A program made the position numbers and the translations under genes. A DNA stretch of 55,099 bases, taken from positions 1 through 55,099 of IMG/VR virus record IMGVR_UViG_3300020473_000035; one strand, written 5' to 3'. Of the stretch, positions 1-6,091 are shown in pieces. The notes below the pieces were generated by a model that saw only the letters and a list, made by a program, of their open reading frames with translations, had not been told where the DNA came from and ran no database searches. The stretch is from a virus. Numbering within the stretch: position 1 is the stretch's first letter; the number at the start of each line of letters is the position of its first letter.

Positions 1-14
1 AAAAACAAACACAT
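1..14 (-). CDS. start of a gene cut by the window edge
   Basis: An ATG at position 14 reading left follows an AAAGGA Shine-Dalgarno-like sequence with good spacing and is the next start after the gene at 59-181. Only four codons (M-C-L-F) are inside the window, so nothing can be said about the product. Confidence 0.3.
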
Positions 15-58
15 TTGTATTTCCTTTATTTCTTTACGTCAAAAACTACCACTATCCA

Positions 59-181
59 CTACATACTCGCTTGTATAACACTGTGTATACTGGGTAACTC
101 AATGATACTACCAAGGATAATGAATAGAAGTATTGTTATTAGTAATGCCTGAAGGTATTCTATGTCTATGTGATCTCGCAT
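59..181 (-). CDS. small single-helix membrane protein (40 aa)
   Basis: A 40-residue open frame starts just after the stop of the gene at 183-263. Residues about 10-28 are strongly hydrophobic (L-Q-A-L-L-I-T-I-L-L-F-I-I-L-G), so a single membrane helix is expected, with a polar start (MRDHIDIEY). The family is not recognised. It is the third in a run of three tiny membrane peptides. A real gene is supported by the tight packing; function is unknown. Confidence 0.55.
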   Translation of the reverse strand: MRDHIDIEYLQALLITILLFIILGSIIELPSIHSVIQASM

Positions 182-182
182 G

Positions 183-263
183 TTAAATGTGTGGCCTCGT
201 GTGATACGCAATAATACCAATACTAATAGCGAGTATCAGTAACATTATTAACTCTGTGCTCAT
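183..263 (-). CDS. tiny membrane peptide (26 aa)
   Basis: The frame starts with an ATG overlapping the TGA of the gene at 260-358 (ATGA), which implies translational coupling. The 26-residue product is almost entirely one hydrophobic helix followed by a short basic tail (HTRPHI). Too short to place in a family. Confidence 0.5.
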   Translation of the reverse strand: MSTELIMLLILAISIGIIAYHTRPHI

Positions 264-358
264 GTCATCCTCATTAAAGAACCAATGAAACCAAGGATCT
301 CGAAACGGTATTCCCACAAGACAATGGTTATAACCGCTGTAATCAATCTGTCTAACAT
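260..358 (-). CDS. small membrane peptide (32 aa)
   Basis: Starts at the ATG at 358, two bases after the TAA of the upstream gene. Residues about 5-15 and 20-28 are hydrophobic, so it is probably membrane-inserted. A longer frame to 457 exists but would overlap the neighbour by about 100 bases, so the short start is preferred. Function unknown. Confidence 0.5.
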   Translation of the reverse strand: MLDRLITAVITIVLWEYRFEILGFIGSLMRMT

Positions 359-359
359 T

Positions 360-698
360 TTACTCTTCTGTCCTCCTCTTGTTATTGTAATACGCTGTAC
401 CCTCGGCCATAAACATAAGCACACCGGGGGGAACTTCGCCGGATGTTGCGCCTCCATGCTTGATAATCAAGTCACGCACAACACCAACAGGCACGTATGG
501 ATAAACTGTATCAGTTGGATCGTTAAATGTTTCAGCATAACCGTCAAGCATAGGATCTGCACTGCTCGGAAAACCAAGCTCAACCTCAATATACGGTCCA
601 TAGTCATCACGCGGACAACTATACTTATGTTTACCTGCCTGGATAGATACACTATAACCATCTTGACAATAAACACGTCTATACTGCTTATTGTCCAT
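360..698 (-). CDS. conserved phage protein, Y-R-R-V-Y-C-Q-D-G family (112 aa)
   Basis: A soluble acidic protein with a conserved-looking core: YRRVYCQDG near the N-terminus, SCPRDDYGPY around residue 27, and TDTVYPYVPV in the middle. From memory, similar small proteins occur as hypothetical proteins in large phages; no function is known. It overlaps the end of the upstream gene by 11 nt and is the last soluble protein before the membrane peptides. Confidence 0.75.
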   Translation of the reverse strand: MDNKQYRRVYCQDGYSVSIQAGKHKYSCPRDDYGPYIEVELGFPSSADPMLDGYAETFNDPTDTVYPYVPVGVVRDLIIKHGGATSGEVPPGVLMFMAEGTAYYNNKRRTEE

Positions 699-894
699 CT
701 TTTCTTTCCTCGCTTATCGAGCTTATAACGTCCATTGCGTTCAGGCGAACCAGCGGAGTCCAGCCCGTATCAATGTGGATACGCGCACAATCAGCGTTAG
801 CGATACTTTTGAAACCTTTAACGATCCCCACTCTGCCGATTAAACCGCCAGCGCTACACCATTTATTTACGCGAACTAAATCACCGACTTTCAT
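688..894 (-). CDS. GDLV-family small protein (68 aa)
   Basis: Begins MKVGDLVRV; a second ATG lies one codon upstream at 897, but AGGAG is better spaced from 894. The GRVGIVKGF stretch after residue 20 fits the second strand of an SH3/KOW-like barrel. Its C-terminus (ERKDGQ) departs from the ESR tail of its neighbours because the downstream gene is not a GDLV paralogue. It is the last member of the tandem array that begins at 2093. Function unknown. Confidence 0.75.
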   Translation of the reverse strand: MKVGDLVRVNKWCSAGGLIGRVGIVKGFKSIANADCARIHIDTGWTPLVRLNAMDVISSISEERKDGQ

Positions 895-1079
895 CATCTT
901 TCTCCTATATTGTAAAACCAACACCCAATAGAATAGGAGGTGCTTCCAACAAGATAAGATACACGATGATGCCACCGATAATCTTTATCATCGAATGGTA
1001 CGTCAAAAGCATCGAACCATCGAAAAGTAAACTCGCAAAATACGAATCCCAACCAATCTGTCAAATCACCGACTTTCAT
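894..1079 (-). CDS. divergent GDLV-family small protein (61 aa)
   Basis: Starts MKVGDL, with the first 14 nt shared with the end of the upstream gene. The rest is unusual: rich in Phe, Trp and Asp, with no G-I-V-V strand, so the barrel may be degraded or the frame shifted after the start cassette. The end (N-I-G-E-R) is partly encoded by the next gene's ribosome-binding site. It may be a decaying copy. Confidence 0.6.
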   Translation of the reverse strand: MKVGDLTDWLGFVFCEFTFRWFDAFDVPFDDKDYRWHHRVSYLVGSTSYSIGCWFYNIGER

Positions 1080-1263
1080 TGATAACCTCCAACCATTTCT
1101 TGGGTTCCCAAGCTTGTTCTTGGTAATCAAACCAATACACACACACGCGAGTGTTACGAGGATCGCTGTAGTCTTTCATTTTGACCACCACGCCAAACTC
1201 GGCTTTGTTCCCTGCTTCTCGGCTGTACTCGCCAGGCATTATTACCAGATCACCGACTTTCAC
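1066..1263 (-). CDS. GDLV-family small protein (65 aa)
   Basis: GTG start at 1263. The sequence follows the family plan: MKVGDLV, then F-G-V-V-V-K-M, then V-C-V-Y-W-F, ending L-E-V-I-N-E-S-R. Both ends overlap neighbouring paralogues by exactly 14 nt. The E-V-I of the C-terminus is encoded by the Shine-Dalgarno sequence of the next gene. Confidence 0.8.
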   Translation of the reverse strand: MKVGDLVIMPGEYSREAGNKAEFGVVVKMKDYSDPRNTRVCVYWFDYQEQAWEPKKWLEVINESR

Positions 1264-1426
1264 TTATAACCTCCACAGGCTGAAGATGGTGACGAATAAC
1301 GGTCATTATAGAGCCATGCCAAAAGAGTCTTGCGACTGGCCGCCCGCGCTCTGAATGCCATCCGAGAATAATGCCGGTGCCCCGCACTGTTCCCCACTTG
1401 TGTTTGACCAGATCACCGACTTTCAT
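1250..1426 (-). CDS. GDLV-family small protein (58 aa)
   Basis: Translated by eye from the ATG at 1426: MKVGDLVKHKWG, then T-G-I-I-L-G-W, then V-A-R-L-F-W-H, ending E-V-I-S-E-S-R. The TGA lies 11-14 nt inside the next gene (1066-1263), and its own start overlaps the gene at 1413-1580 in the same way. Predicted compact all-beta protein, function unknown. Confidence 0.78.
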   Translation of the reverse strand: MKVGDLVKHKWGTVRGTGIILGWHSERGRPVARLFWHGSIMTVIRHHLQPVEVISESR

Positions 1427-1580
1427 CACTTACAACCTTCAGTTCCCACGGTCGAAACCACATACGTTGTTCGGGGAATCTCGCGAACACAATGCGAAAC
1501 AACGGGCCATCATGCTGCAACGCTTTCGCCATAACAACACCGAAACCATAGTCACAATGTACTATATCACCTATTTTCAC
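1413..1580 (-). CDS. GDLV-family small protein (55 aa)
   Basis: GTG start at 1580 in the tandem series: MKIGDIVHCDYGFGVVM, then a variable middle with W-F-R-P-W, ending V-V-S-D-E-S-R. The ESR tail is read out of frame from the ATGAAAGTCGG start of the downstream gene. One of the shortest paralogues, so it approximates the minimal domain. Confidence 0.76.
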   Translation of the reverse strand: MKIGDIVHCDYGFGVVMAKALQHDGPLFRIVFARFPEQRMWFRPWELKVVSDESR

Positions 1581-1755
1581 TTACAACCTCCAATATAGCA
1601 TATGTCGCGGTGAAGCCTTCGCCGTCAAGACCGAGACAGTCATACGTCGTCACACTGCGCTCTTGAAAATAATCGAAGGACTCGCGCACTCTCACAATAA
1701 TACCCATCAAGTCGTCAGAGTGCCCGACAACACGCACCAGATCACCTATTTTCAC
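1567..1755 (-). CDS. GDLV-family small protein (62 aa)
   Basis: GTG start at 1755 with GTGAAAATAGG. Core: MKIGDLVRV, then M-G-I-I-V-R-V-R, a loop with two acidic patches, ending L-E-V-V-S-E-N-R. The tail is ENR rather than ESR because the next gene starts M-K-I (AAAATA) instead of M-K-V (AAAGTC), which shows directly that the tail follows the downstream start. Confidence 0.8.
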   Translation of the reverse strand: MKIGDLVRVVGHSDDLMGIIVRVRESFDYFQERSVTTYDCLGLDGEGFTATYAILEVVSENR

Positions 1756-1909
1756 TTATAACCTCCCATTCGGTGGGATCGAGCCACCATGATCGCTTTC
1801 CTTTGTACTGTCCTTCAAGTTCAAAAACCTGATAGTGTCCCGGCATGACTTTGATAACAATCCCACGTGGGCCACCGTCTTTATACTGGACCAAATCACC
1901 GACTTCCAT
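1742..1909 (-). CDS. GDLV-family small protein (55 aa)
   Basis: ATG at 1909, chosen over an upstream ATG at 1933 because it gives the standard 14-nt overlap and the conserved MEVGDLV start. R-G-I-V-I-K-V and Q-V-F-E-L-E follow, ending W-E-V-I-S-E-N-R. The E-N-R tail again mirrors a downstream M-K-I start. Confidence 0.78.
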   Translation of the reverse strand: MEVGDLVQYKDGGPRGIVIKVMPGHYQVFELEGQYKGKRSWWLDPTEWEVISENR

Positions 1910-2093
1910 TGGCAACCTCGTAATAGTTAGCATGATCGCGGATCACTCTCCCGTCCGTCAACAAGATCTGAATCAAGATACGCCCGCCGGGAAGGAAGCC
2001 GCTCCAACTCTTAAGCAAAACGCCCATATGACTTTCTCCATTATTGCGGATGATCCCCTCTTCATTGCTCTTGATCAGGTCGCCGATTTGCAT
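1896..2093 (-). CDS. GDLV-family small protein (65 aa)
   Basis: Starts MQIGDLIKS at 2093 with a TAATG junction to the previous gene. M-G-V-L-L-K-S and I-L-I-Q-I-L-L form the predicted strands. The C-terminus is V-A-N-G-S-R because the next gene begins M-E-V (ATGGAAGTC), a third variant of the dual-coded tail. Confidence 0.78.
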   Translation of the reverse strand: MQIGDLIKSNEEGIIRNNGESHMGVLLKSWSGFLPGGRILIQILLTDGRVIRDHANYYEVANGSR

Positions 2094-2419
2094 TAAACGC
2101 TTTCCTCCAAAGGTTTGAGGTGCTTACCGGGAATGTGAAACCCGTACATGATGCCATTAACAATAAAACGCACTTGGAAGTGGGGTAATCCGTCATCGGT
2201 CGCATCACCGGGGATCCATTCTTTAACCAGAAGCCCGATATTGCCCTCGATACGGGAATAACCCCGATCAGGGTGGACTTGAACCAGATCACCGACTTTG
2301 ATCACGCTCCCAGAAGCCCCCAGAGCGCCACAGGAGCCGCTTGAGCGGCTTGTACGACCCTGGACAGCCTGGAGGCGTGTGGAGTGCCCTGAAGGGCTTT
2401 GTGAGGCTTGTACGCTCAT
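2093..2419 (-). CDS. GDLV-family protein with a Ser/Gly-rich N-terminal extension (108 aa)
   Basis: The GDLV domain (K-V-G-D-L-V-Q-V, then I-G-L-L-V-K-E-W and F-Q-V-R-F-I-V) begins only at about residue 41. Before it lies a low-complexity S/G/Q/R-rich segment coded by a hairpin-rich, GC-rich stretch (about 2305-2419) that resembles the one at 5560-5650. The ATG at 2419 overlaps the upstream TGA (ATGA). A GTG just before I-K-V-G-D-L-V could be an alternative start but has a badly spaced ribosome site. The extension may be repeat-derived. Confidence 0.65.
   Translation of the reverse strand: MSVQASQSPSGHSTRLQAVQGRTSRSSGSCGALGASGSVIKVGDLVQVHPDRGYSRIEGNIGLLVKEWIPGDATDDGLPHFQVRFIVNGIMYGFHIPGKHLKPLEESV
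2326..2341. repeat. short perfect hairpin in the GC-rich segment
   Basis: AGCCGC-TTGA-GCGGCT forms a 6-bp stem with a 4-nt loop. Another, GCCCT-GA-AGGGC, lies about 45 nt further right. Both lie in the segment encoding the extension of the gene at 2093-2419. They could slow translation or be remnants of a mobile repeat. Confidence 0.45.
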
Positions 2420-2625
2420 GCGCTTGCAGGCTCCACGGTAGCGGCGAACACGTTGGCAAACTGCATCTCAAGATCGGGCGTCATGTTGCCATCGGCGCGG
2501 GTCTTCTGCATCTCCGCGAAAAGTCCCATTTGAAGCACCATAGCGTTCAGCGAGGTCTGGGCGCGCTCCAGGGGTCCGAGAGCGGGCTGGGTAGAAGTAG
2601 AGGAAGAAAGGGCTGTATCAGTCAT
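2416..2625 (-). CDS. small phage protein, unknown (69 aa)
   Basis: A Ser/Thr-rich start (MTDTALSSSTSTQP) is followed by a probable amphipathic helix (residues about 20-45, A-Q-T-S-L-N-A-M-V-L-Q-M-G-L-F-A). No family recognised. A GGAG precedes the ATG, and the stop overlaps the next start (ATGA). Confidence 0.6.
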   Translation of the reverse strand: MTDTALSSSTSTQPALGPLERAQTSLNAMVLQMGLFAEMQKTRADGNMTPDLEMQFANVFAATVEPASA

Positions 2626-2666
2626 TTAGTAGTCTCCGAGAAAGAAGAGGGAAGGAAAAGGTTTGT

Positions 2667-2951
2667 TTAGCCTTGCGCGAGGATCGCGGCAAGCTGGGCG
2701 GCGGTAAGGTGCTCAACGTTGATCGTCTTCACCTTGTGGACGGTGATCTCGGCTCCAGGCTTGCGAGCGGCGCGGATAGAGCCACCATCACAGGCAAGGA
2801 CGTATTCGCCACGGTTCGACTTGCGCGGACGGAAGGTGCCACCAGCCAGCTTGATACCTGCTTTCTTAGCGGCTGCGCGAATCTGGCGCTTGCCATCATT
2901 CCAAGAAACAGAGGAAGAACCAGGGGTAGAAGAGAGAAGTCCGATTTTCAT
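2667..2951 (-). CDS. small basic phage protein, unknown (94 aa)
   Basis: Start set at the ATG at 2951 (MKIGLLSSTPGSSSVSW), the first in frame after the promoter at 3008-3061; an upstream ATG would lie between promoter and leader. The middle is basic (K-R-Q-I-R-A-A-A-K-K-A-G-I-K) and a C-terminal helix (L-T-A-A-Q-L-A-A-I-L-A-Q-G) follows. Possibly nucleic-acid binding; this is inference only. Its stop overlaps a copy of the AAGGTTTGTTT motif. Confidence 0.65.
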   Translation of the reverse strand: MKIGLLSSTPGSSSVSWNDGKRQIRAAAKKAGIKLAGGTFRPRKSNRGEYVLACDGGSIRAARKPGAEITVHKVKTINVEHLTAAQLAAILAQG

Positions 2952-3007
2952 AGGGTCAAAGTCCTGGGAAGGAGGGGAGCGACGGTTAAACCTCAACCGT
3001 CAAAGAC

Positions 3008-3061
3008 ATTATCTCACATGCGAACGAAAAGGTCAAGAGAAGTCTGTCAACTAAATGTCAA
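3008..3061 (-). promoter_or_regulatory. triple-box promoter
   Basis: Read on the minus strand: TTGACA-N5-TTGACA-N8-TTGACC-N17-GATAAT with TGA before the -10. It drives the gene at 2667-2951 and those downstream. The distal box contains the TGA stop of the gene at 3058-3279. Confidence 0.85.
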
Positions 3062-3279
3062 GAGATTTTCTCAACCCACATCGGGTGAAACTTCAGGATG
3101 GAAGTACCAAACTGGACACGGTATAGAATCTCGCCTTGTCTCCATGGGCGTTCGTCAGGCGCAACGACTTCCACGATCAAGCCCGTTCGGTGCGCGGGCA
3201 TGTCGGGGTCATGCGTACCTGGGCGGATCCTGACGAGATCGCCCACTTCCAAAGGTTTATTTCGGGTCTTCGTATCCAT
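3058..3279 (-). CDS. GDLV-family small protein (73 aa)
   Basis: The GDLV start is preceded by a nine-residue leader (MDTKTRNKP), so the domain begins L-E-V-G-D-L-V-R-I. T-G-L-I-V-E-V-V and I-L-Y-R-V-Q-F are the next strands. No paralogue lies downstream, so there is no ESR tail; the gene ends E-K-I-S with its TGA inside a promoter box. It uses GGC, not GGT, in G-D. Confidence 0.78.
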   Translation of the reverse strand: MDTKTRNKPLEVGDLVRIRPGTHDPDMPAHRTGLIVEVVAPDERPWRQGEILYRVQFGTSILKFHPMWVEKIS

Positions 3280-3466
3280 CGGGGGTTGTTTGGGGCATCA
3301 AAAACGAAGGAACATACTCGTTTTCTGGGGTATACGGCTCAAGCTCCATAGGCGGGAGCGCTTCGAGGATCTGATCGAGGATGGCGCGAAGGTATGCAAT
3401 ATCCTCCTCGATCTCGGCGTCTTCCTTGGCTTTTCGGTACTCTGAAAGGTTTACAAGGTTGTCCAT
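3257..3466 (-). CDS. small acidic phage protein (69 aa)
   Basis: Start at 3466 (MDNLVNLSEYRKAK), overlapping the upstream stop by one base (TAATG). The N-terminal half is a charged helix (E-D-A-E-I-E-E-D-I-A-Y-L-R-A-I-L-D-Q-I-L); the C-terminal half is Pro-rich. Similar V-N-L-S-E-Y-R peptides are common phage hypotheticals. No function known. Confidence 0.68.
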   Translation of the reverse strand: MDNLVNLSEYRKAKEDAEIEEDIAYLRAILDQILEALPPMELEPYTPENEYVPSFLMPQTTPDGYEDPK

Positions 3467-3777
3467 TAGAACGGCACCTCTTCCATCCATCCAGTGCCGG
3501 AAAGCGGCGATACATCCCAGACTTTCGGGTGCATGACCAGATCAGCCACGCCCTTCGCCAGTCCGACATGAACGCTGGTGGTGTGGGACTGGAAAGTGCC
3601 GGTAGCAGCGGTGTAATCAGCGACAACGCACGCATTACCGGCGCGCATTCCGATCTTCAAGCCATACGAAAATAGAGCTTTGCCGTCTGTTGTCAGGGCG
3701 CGCTTGGAACTGTGTGCGGGCTGACCTTTAGACCAGCGCTCGATCACGCCACGGTTGTTTGTTCTGATTGATTTCAT
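3466..3777 (-). CDS. conserved phage protein, unknown (103 aa)
   Basis: A basic start (MKSIRTNNRGVIERW) is followed by a beta-rich body (T-T-D-G-K-A-L-F-S-Y-G-L-K-I-G, then H-T-T-S-V-H-V). Family not named. The ribosome site GAGAGGA is good. It follows the VWA/metallopeptidase gene by 14 nt and is probably co-transcribed with it. Confidence 0.68.
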   Translation of the reverse strand: MKSIRTNNRGVIERWSKGQPAHSSKRALTTDGKALFSYGLKIGMRAGNACVVADYTAATGTFQSHTTSVHVGLAKGVADLVMHPKVWDVSPLSGTGWMEEVPF

Positions 3778-3791
3778 AGGTTTGTCCTCTC

Positions 3792-5063
3792 TTATACGTC
3801 AATCGCGATGACGCGCTCTTGGGTTTGGAAGTAGGGGCGATCTGCATACTCTTTGGTGGTCATCCACATCCGTTGGCATGCGCTTGAAATGGGCTTTGGA
3901 GCCATCATATCGGTGAGGATGATGTGACCGTCAAAGTTGTGCTCATTGACATAGCGGGTGGGCGCATTAAAGCAGGTTCCACCGCACATAACGCGCTCCC
4001 ATACGCGGGTCTGACCTTTCTTCCAGACATAAATCTTGTCTTCACCGACCACTGAATCGAAGGGGATCACGGTGAACTCGGCAACATCGGCAAGCTCATT
4101 CAACTCGGAGAAGAACGCGGCAAGCATGCGATCATCCACGGATCCGCTTTGATCGATGCTAATGGCGATCTTGGCATGGCGACGAACGCGCTTGCCTGGG
4201 TGGATGCGAGGAAAACGACGGTTCAAGCGTCGAGGCGTGGAGCGGCGATCTGAACGCTGGGAGGTCTTGACGAAATAACGCAGTACCTTCCTCCAATCTA
4301 CGCGGGTGGTGATGCGGTCCATGATCTCTTTACGCATGCCAGCCGAAACAGATCCCCAGTTGCGGGCTTTCTCCGCGTCTTCTGCGGCTTTCTTGACGGC
4401 TTCCTTCAAGCGCTCTTTAGCGATCTCGTTCGCGGTGCCATCGGTGTCACCGAAAGCGTCGTGGTCGTCGAAAGAGTCCATTCCACCGAAAGGATCGCCA
4501 TTCCCAGGCTGACCCTGACCGCTTCCAGGCTCGCCGGGTTGCCCCTGACCATCGCCTTCGCCGCCCTCTGGATCGCCTTCGCCCATCTTCTTAAGAGCTT
4601 CCAGATACCATTCGTAAGTCATGTTTGCGGGAAGGTCAGCGAACGGTCCTTCGCCTGGAAGGCAGCCTTTCATCGGCTCGCCTGAAGGCATGAGAGGACC
4701 GGGATCGCTCTCACATGGCAGTTTGCCAACCATCTCGGGCAGACCGTTGATCGCAAGGTCCATCGCGATATTGTCGATGCGGCGGATGCCCTCGGAGGGC
4801 TTGCGACCCGTGACATGCTCCAGAATGATGTGATAGAACTCATGCATCAATACGCCAAGTTTATGCTCGTCTTTCAACTGGGCGAAGAACTCTGGATTGT
4901 ACATAAGCTCGAACTGCTGGCGATCAGGGTTGACGCGCACGCCAGCGGTCGGGATCGCGGTCGTCGGGGTCTTGTCGATCCGCCGCGACAACGACGCGAA
5001 AAACGGCTCCTGCATGAGCAGGCGAGCAGTGTGAAGATTAAGGTTGAAGGGGGCTTCAGACAC
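3792..5063 (-). CDS. VWA-like protein with a putative metallopeptidase domain (423 aa)
   Basis: GTG start at 5063 with AAGGAG upstream. The N-terminal part carries an HExxH zinc-peptidase motif (H-E-F-Y-H, residues 74-78). A Gly/Glu/Gln-rich linker (about 170-200) follows, then a VWA-like domain with a D-Q-S-G-S MIDAS motif at about residue 305. The order matches the DUF2201-type 'putative metallopeptidase plus VWA-like' architecture. In bacteria such proteins pair with MoxR AAA+ ATPases, and a MoxR gene lies 1 kb upstream (6092-7168), so the two probably act together on a common target, perhaps as a chaperone or remodelling pair. Substrate unknown. Confidence 0.85.
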   Translation of the reverse strand: MSEAPFNLNLHTARLLMQEPFFASLSRRIDKTPTTAIPTAGVRVNPDRQQFELMYNPEFFAQLKDEHKLGVLMHEFYHIILEHVTGRKPSEGIRRIDNIAMDLAINGLPEMVGKLPCESDPGPLMPSGEPMKGCLPGEGPFADLPANMTYEWYLEALKKMGEGDPEGGEGDGQGQPGEPGSGQGQPGNGDPFGGMDSFDDHDAFGDTDGTANEIAKERLKEAVKKAAEDAEKARNWGSVSAGMRKEIMDRITTRVDWRKVLRYFVKTSQRSDRRSTPRRLNRRFPRIHPGKRVRRHAKIAISIDQSGSVDDRMLAAFFSELNELADVAEFTVIPFDSVVGEDKIYVWKKGQTRVWERVMCGGTCFNAPTRYVNEHNFDGHIILTDMMAPKPISSACQRMWMTTKEYADRPYFQTQERVIAIDV

Positions 5064-5089
5064 GGGGCAACTCCTTGATCATATACCTA

Positions 5090-5143
5090 AGTATACAGGA
5101 AGAATCAAAAAAGGTCAAGCGATCTTTGTCAAGAGAATGTCAG
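5090..5143 (-). promoter_or_regulatory. triple-box promoter for the VWA gene
   Basis: CTGACA-N5-TTGACA-N8-TTGACC-N17-TATACT. It lies just upstream of the GTG at 5063. The distal CTGACA holds the TGA stop of the gene at 5140-5421. Confidence 0.85.
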
Positions 5144-5421
5144 GACTGCTCATCTTCGTTAAAAGCGGCTTCGATCTCGGCAATGTCCGCCACGGTCATC
5201 TTCTTCTCGGCTTTTCGACGCTTGTTTTGAGCAGCCATCAGCTTGCGGTATCGGCTCGGAGTGTGCTTGCAAACGGCGATATTCTCGATTCCGATGCGCT
5301 CCATGCGTCGAAGGGATTCATTGGATGCCGCGAGAGTATCGGGCTTTGTAAGGATGGTTTCGGTCGCTTTGATGCGCCCGTCCACGATGGCGATGTCAGT
5401 TTTGCTCACGTAGTACTTCAA
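5140..5421 (-). CDS. small charged phage protein (93 aa)
   Basis: A longer frame runs through the promoter, so the likely start is the TTG at 5421 (L-K-Y-Y-V-S-K-T-D), seven bases after AGGAG. The C-terminal third is highly charged and helical (K-L-M-A-A-Q-N-K-R-R-K-A-E-K-K). No family recognised. It is a single-gene operon between the MoxR and VWA operons. Confidence 0.65.
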   Translation of the reverse strand: MKYYVSKTDIAIVDGRIKATETILTKPDTLAASNESLRRMERIGIENIAVCKHTPSRYRKLMAAQNKRRKAEKKMTVADIAEIEAAFNEDEQS

Positions 5422-5446
5422 GGTCGATCTCCTAACTTGATGTCTC

Positions 5447-5500
5447 ATTGTCTCATATGCGAGAGAGAAAGTCAAGGTTTTTTTGTCAAAGGAATGTCAA
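5447..5500 (-). promoter_or_regulatory. triple-box promoter
   Basis: TTGACA-N5-TTGACA-N8-TTGACT-N17-GACAAT with TATGA before the -10. It drives the gene at 5140-5421. A fourth TTGACC lies a little further upstream (about 5508-5513). Confidence 0.82.
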
Positions 5501-5566
5501 GAGAATGAGGGTCAATCTGGGTTCATGCGCGGCATGCCAGGAAGACCGAAAAGGTTTATTTGAGCG

Positions 5567-5644
5567 CTCTGTGAGGCTCCTGAAGGCTTGCTAACGGCTC
5601 CCAGGTATGACGACAGCCCAGAGCGCTCACAGGGGCTCACAGAG
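5567..5644. repeat. 9-bp inverted repeat in a GC-rich intergenic segment
   Basis: CTCTGTGAG (5567-5575) and CTCACAGAG (5636-5644) are perfect inverses, with two GAGCGCTC palindromes nearby. In the minus-strand transcript the arms can pair at the end of the gene at 5637-5861 and may act as a transcript end or stabiliser. There is no clear U-run. The sequence resembles 2305-2419. Confidence 0.5.
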
Positions 5645-5861
5645 GCTCCTGGGCGCTGCTACGGCGGTACTCCGCAGCCAGTTGTAGATCGTGCTTCCAG
5701 AATGACCGTCCATTCTCGAAAACCCTGTAAAGACGCCGATCATCAGTGGATCCACGCCCATAGGTCGAGCGCCCACTTGGGCGACTTTCGAGGATAATAG
5801 CGGTTTTTCCTGTTTTAACACGGATTAGAAGCTCTCCAATCTCAAAGGTTTGTTTGTTCAT
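5637..5861 (-). CDS. divergent GDLV-family small protein (74 aa)
   Basis: MNKQTFEIGELLIRV resembles the GDLV start with E-L-L for D-L-V. K-T-A-I-I-L-E-S follows as the second strand. The end (Y-R-R-S-S-A-Q-E-P-L) runs into the GC-rich repeat. ATGA overlap with the upstream gene. Confidence 0.65.
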   Translation of the reverse strand: MNKQTFEIGELLIRVKTGKTAIILESRPSGRSTYGRGSTDDRRLYRVFENGRSFWKHDLQLAAEYRRSSAQEPL

Positions 5862-6091
5862 AGGGGATCGCCCTCCTTGATCGGCATGAGCGCATCACCG
5901 TGAAAAATCATCTCCAAGCCGCTCTTTAACCACTTGATGCGGTATCTCGGCTTGAAAAGTCCATCACGAGCGACGACGCCCACAACCATGCCAGGACCAG
6001 ACTTTTCAGTAAAAGCTGAATCGGGCGATCCCCTCGCGAGGCGGTTGGTCATGTAGACCAACTCGCCCAGAGAGTAGTTGTAATCCTCCAT
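5858..6091 (-). CDS. divergent GDLV-family small protein (77 aa)
   Basis: Starts directly after the MoxR stop codon. L-G-E-L-V-Y-M replaces G-D-L-V; G-M-V-V-G-V-V and Y-R-I-K-W-L fit the following strands. Co-translated with MoxR, so it could be an adaptor for it; this is inference from position only. Confidence 0.65.
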   Translation of the reverse strand: MEDYNYSLGELVYMTNRLARGSPDSAFTEKSGPGMVVGVVARDGLFKPRYRIKWLKSGLEMIFHGDALMPIKEGDPL

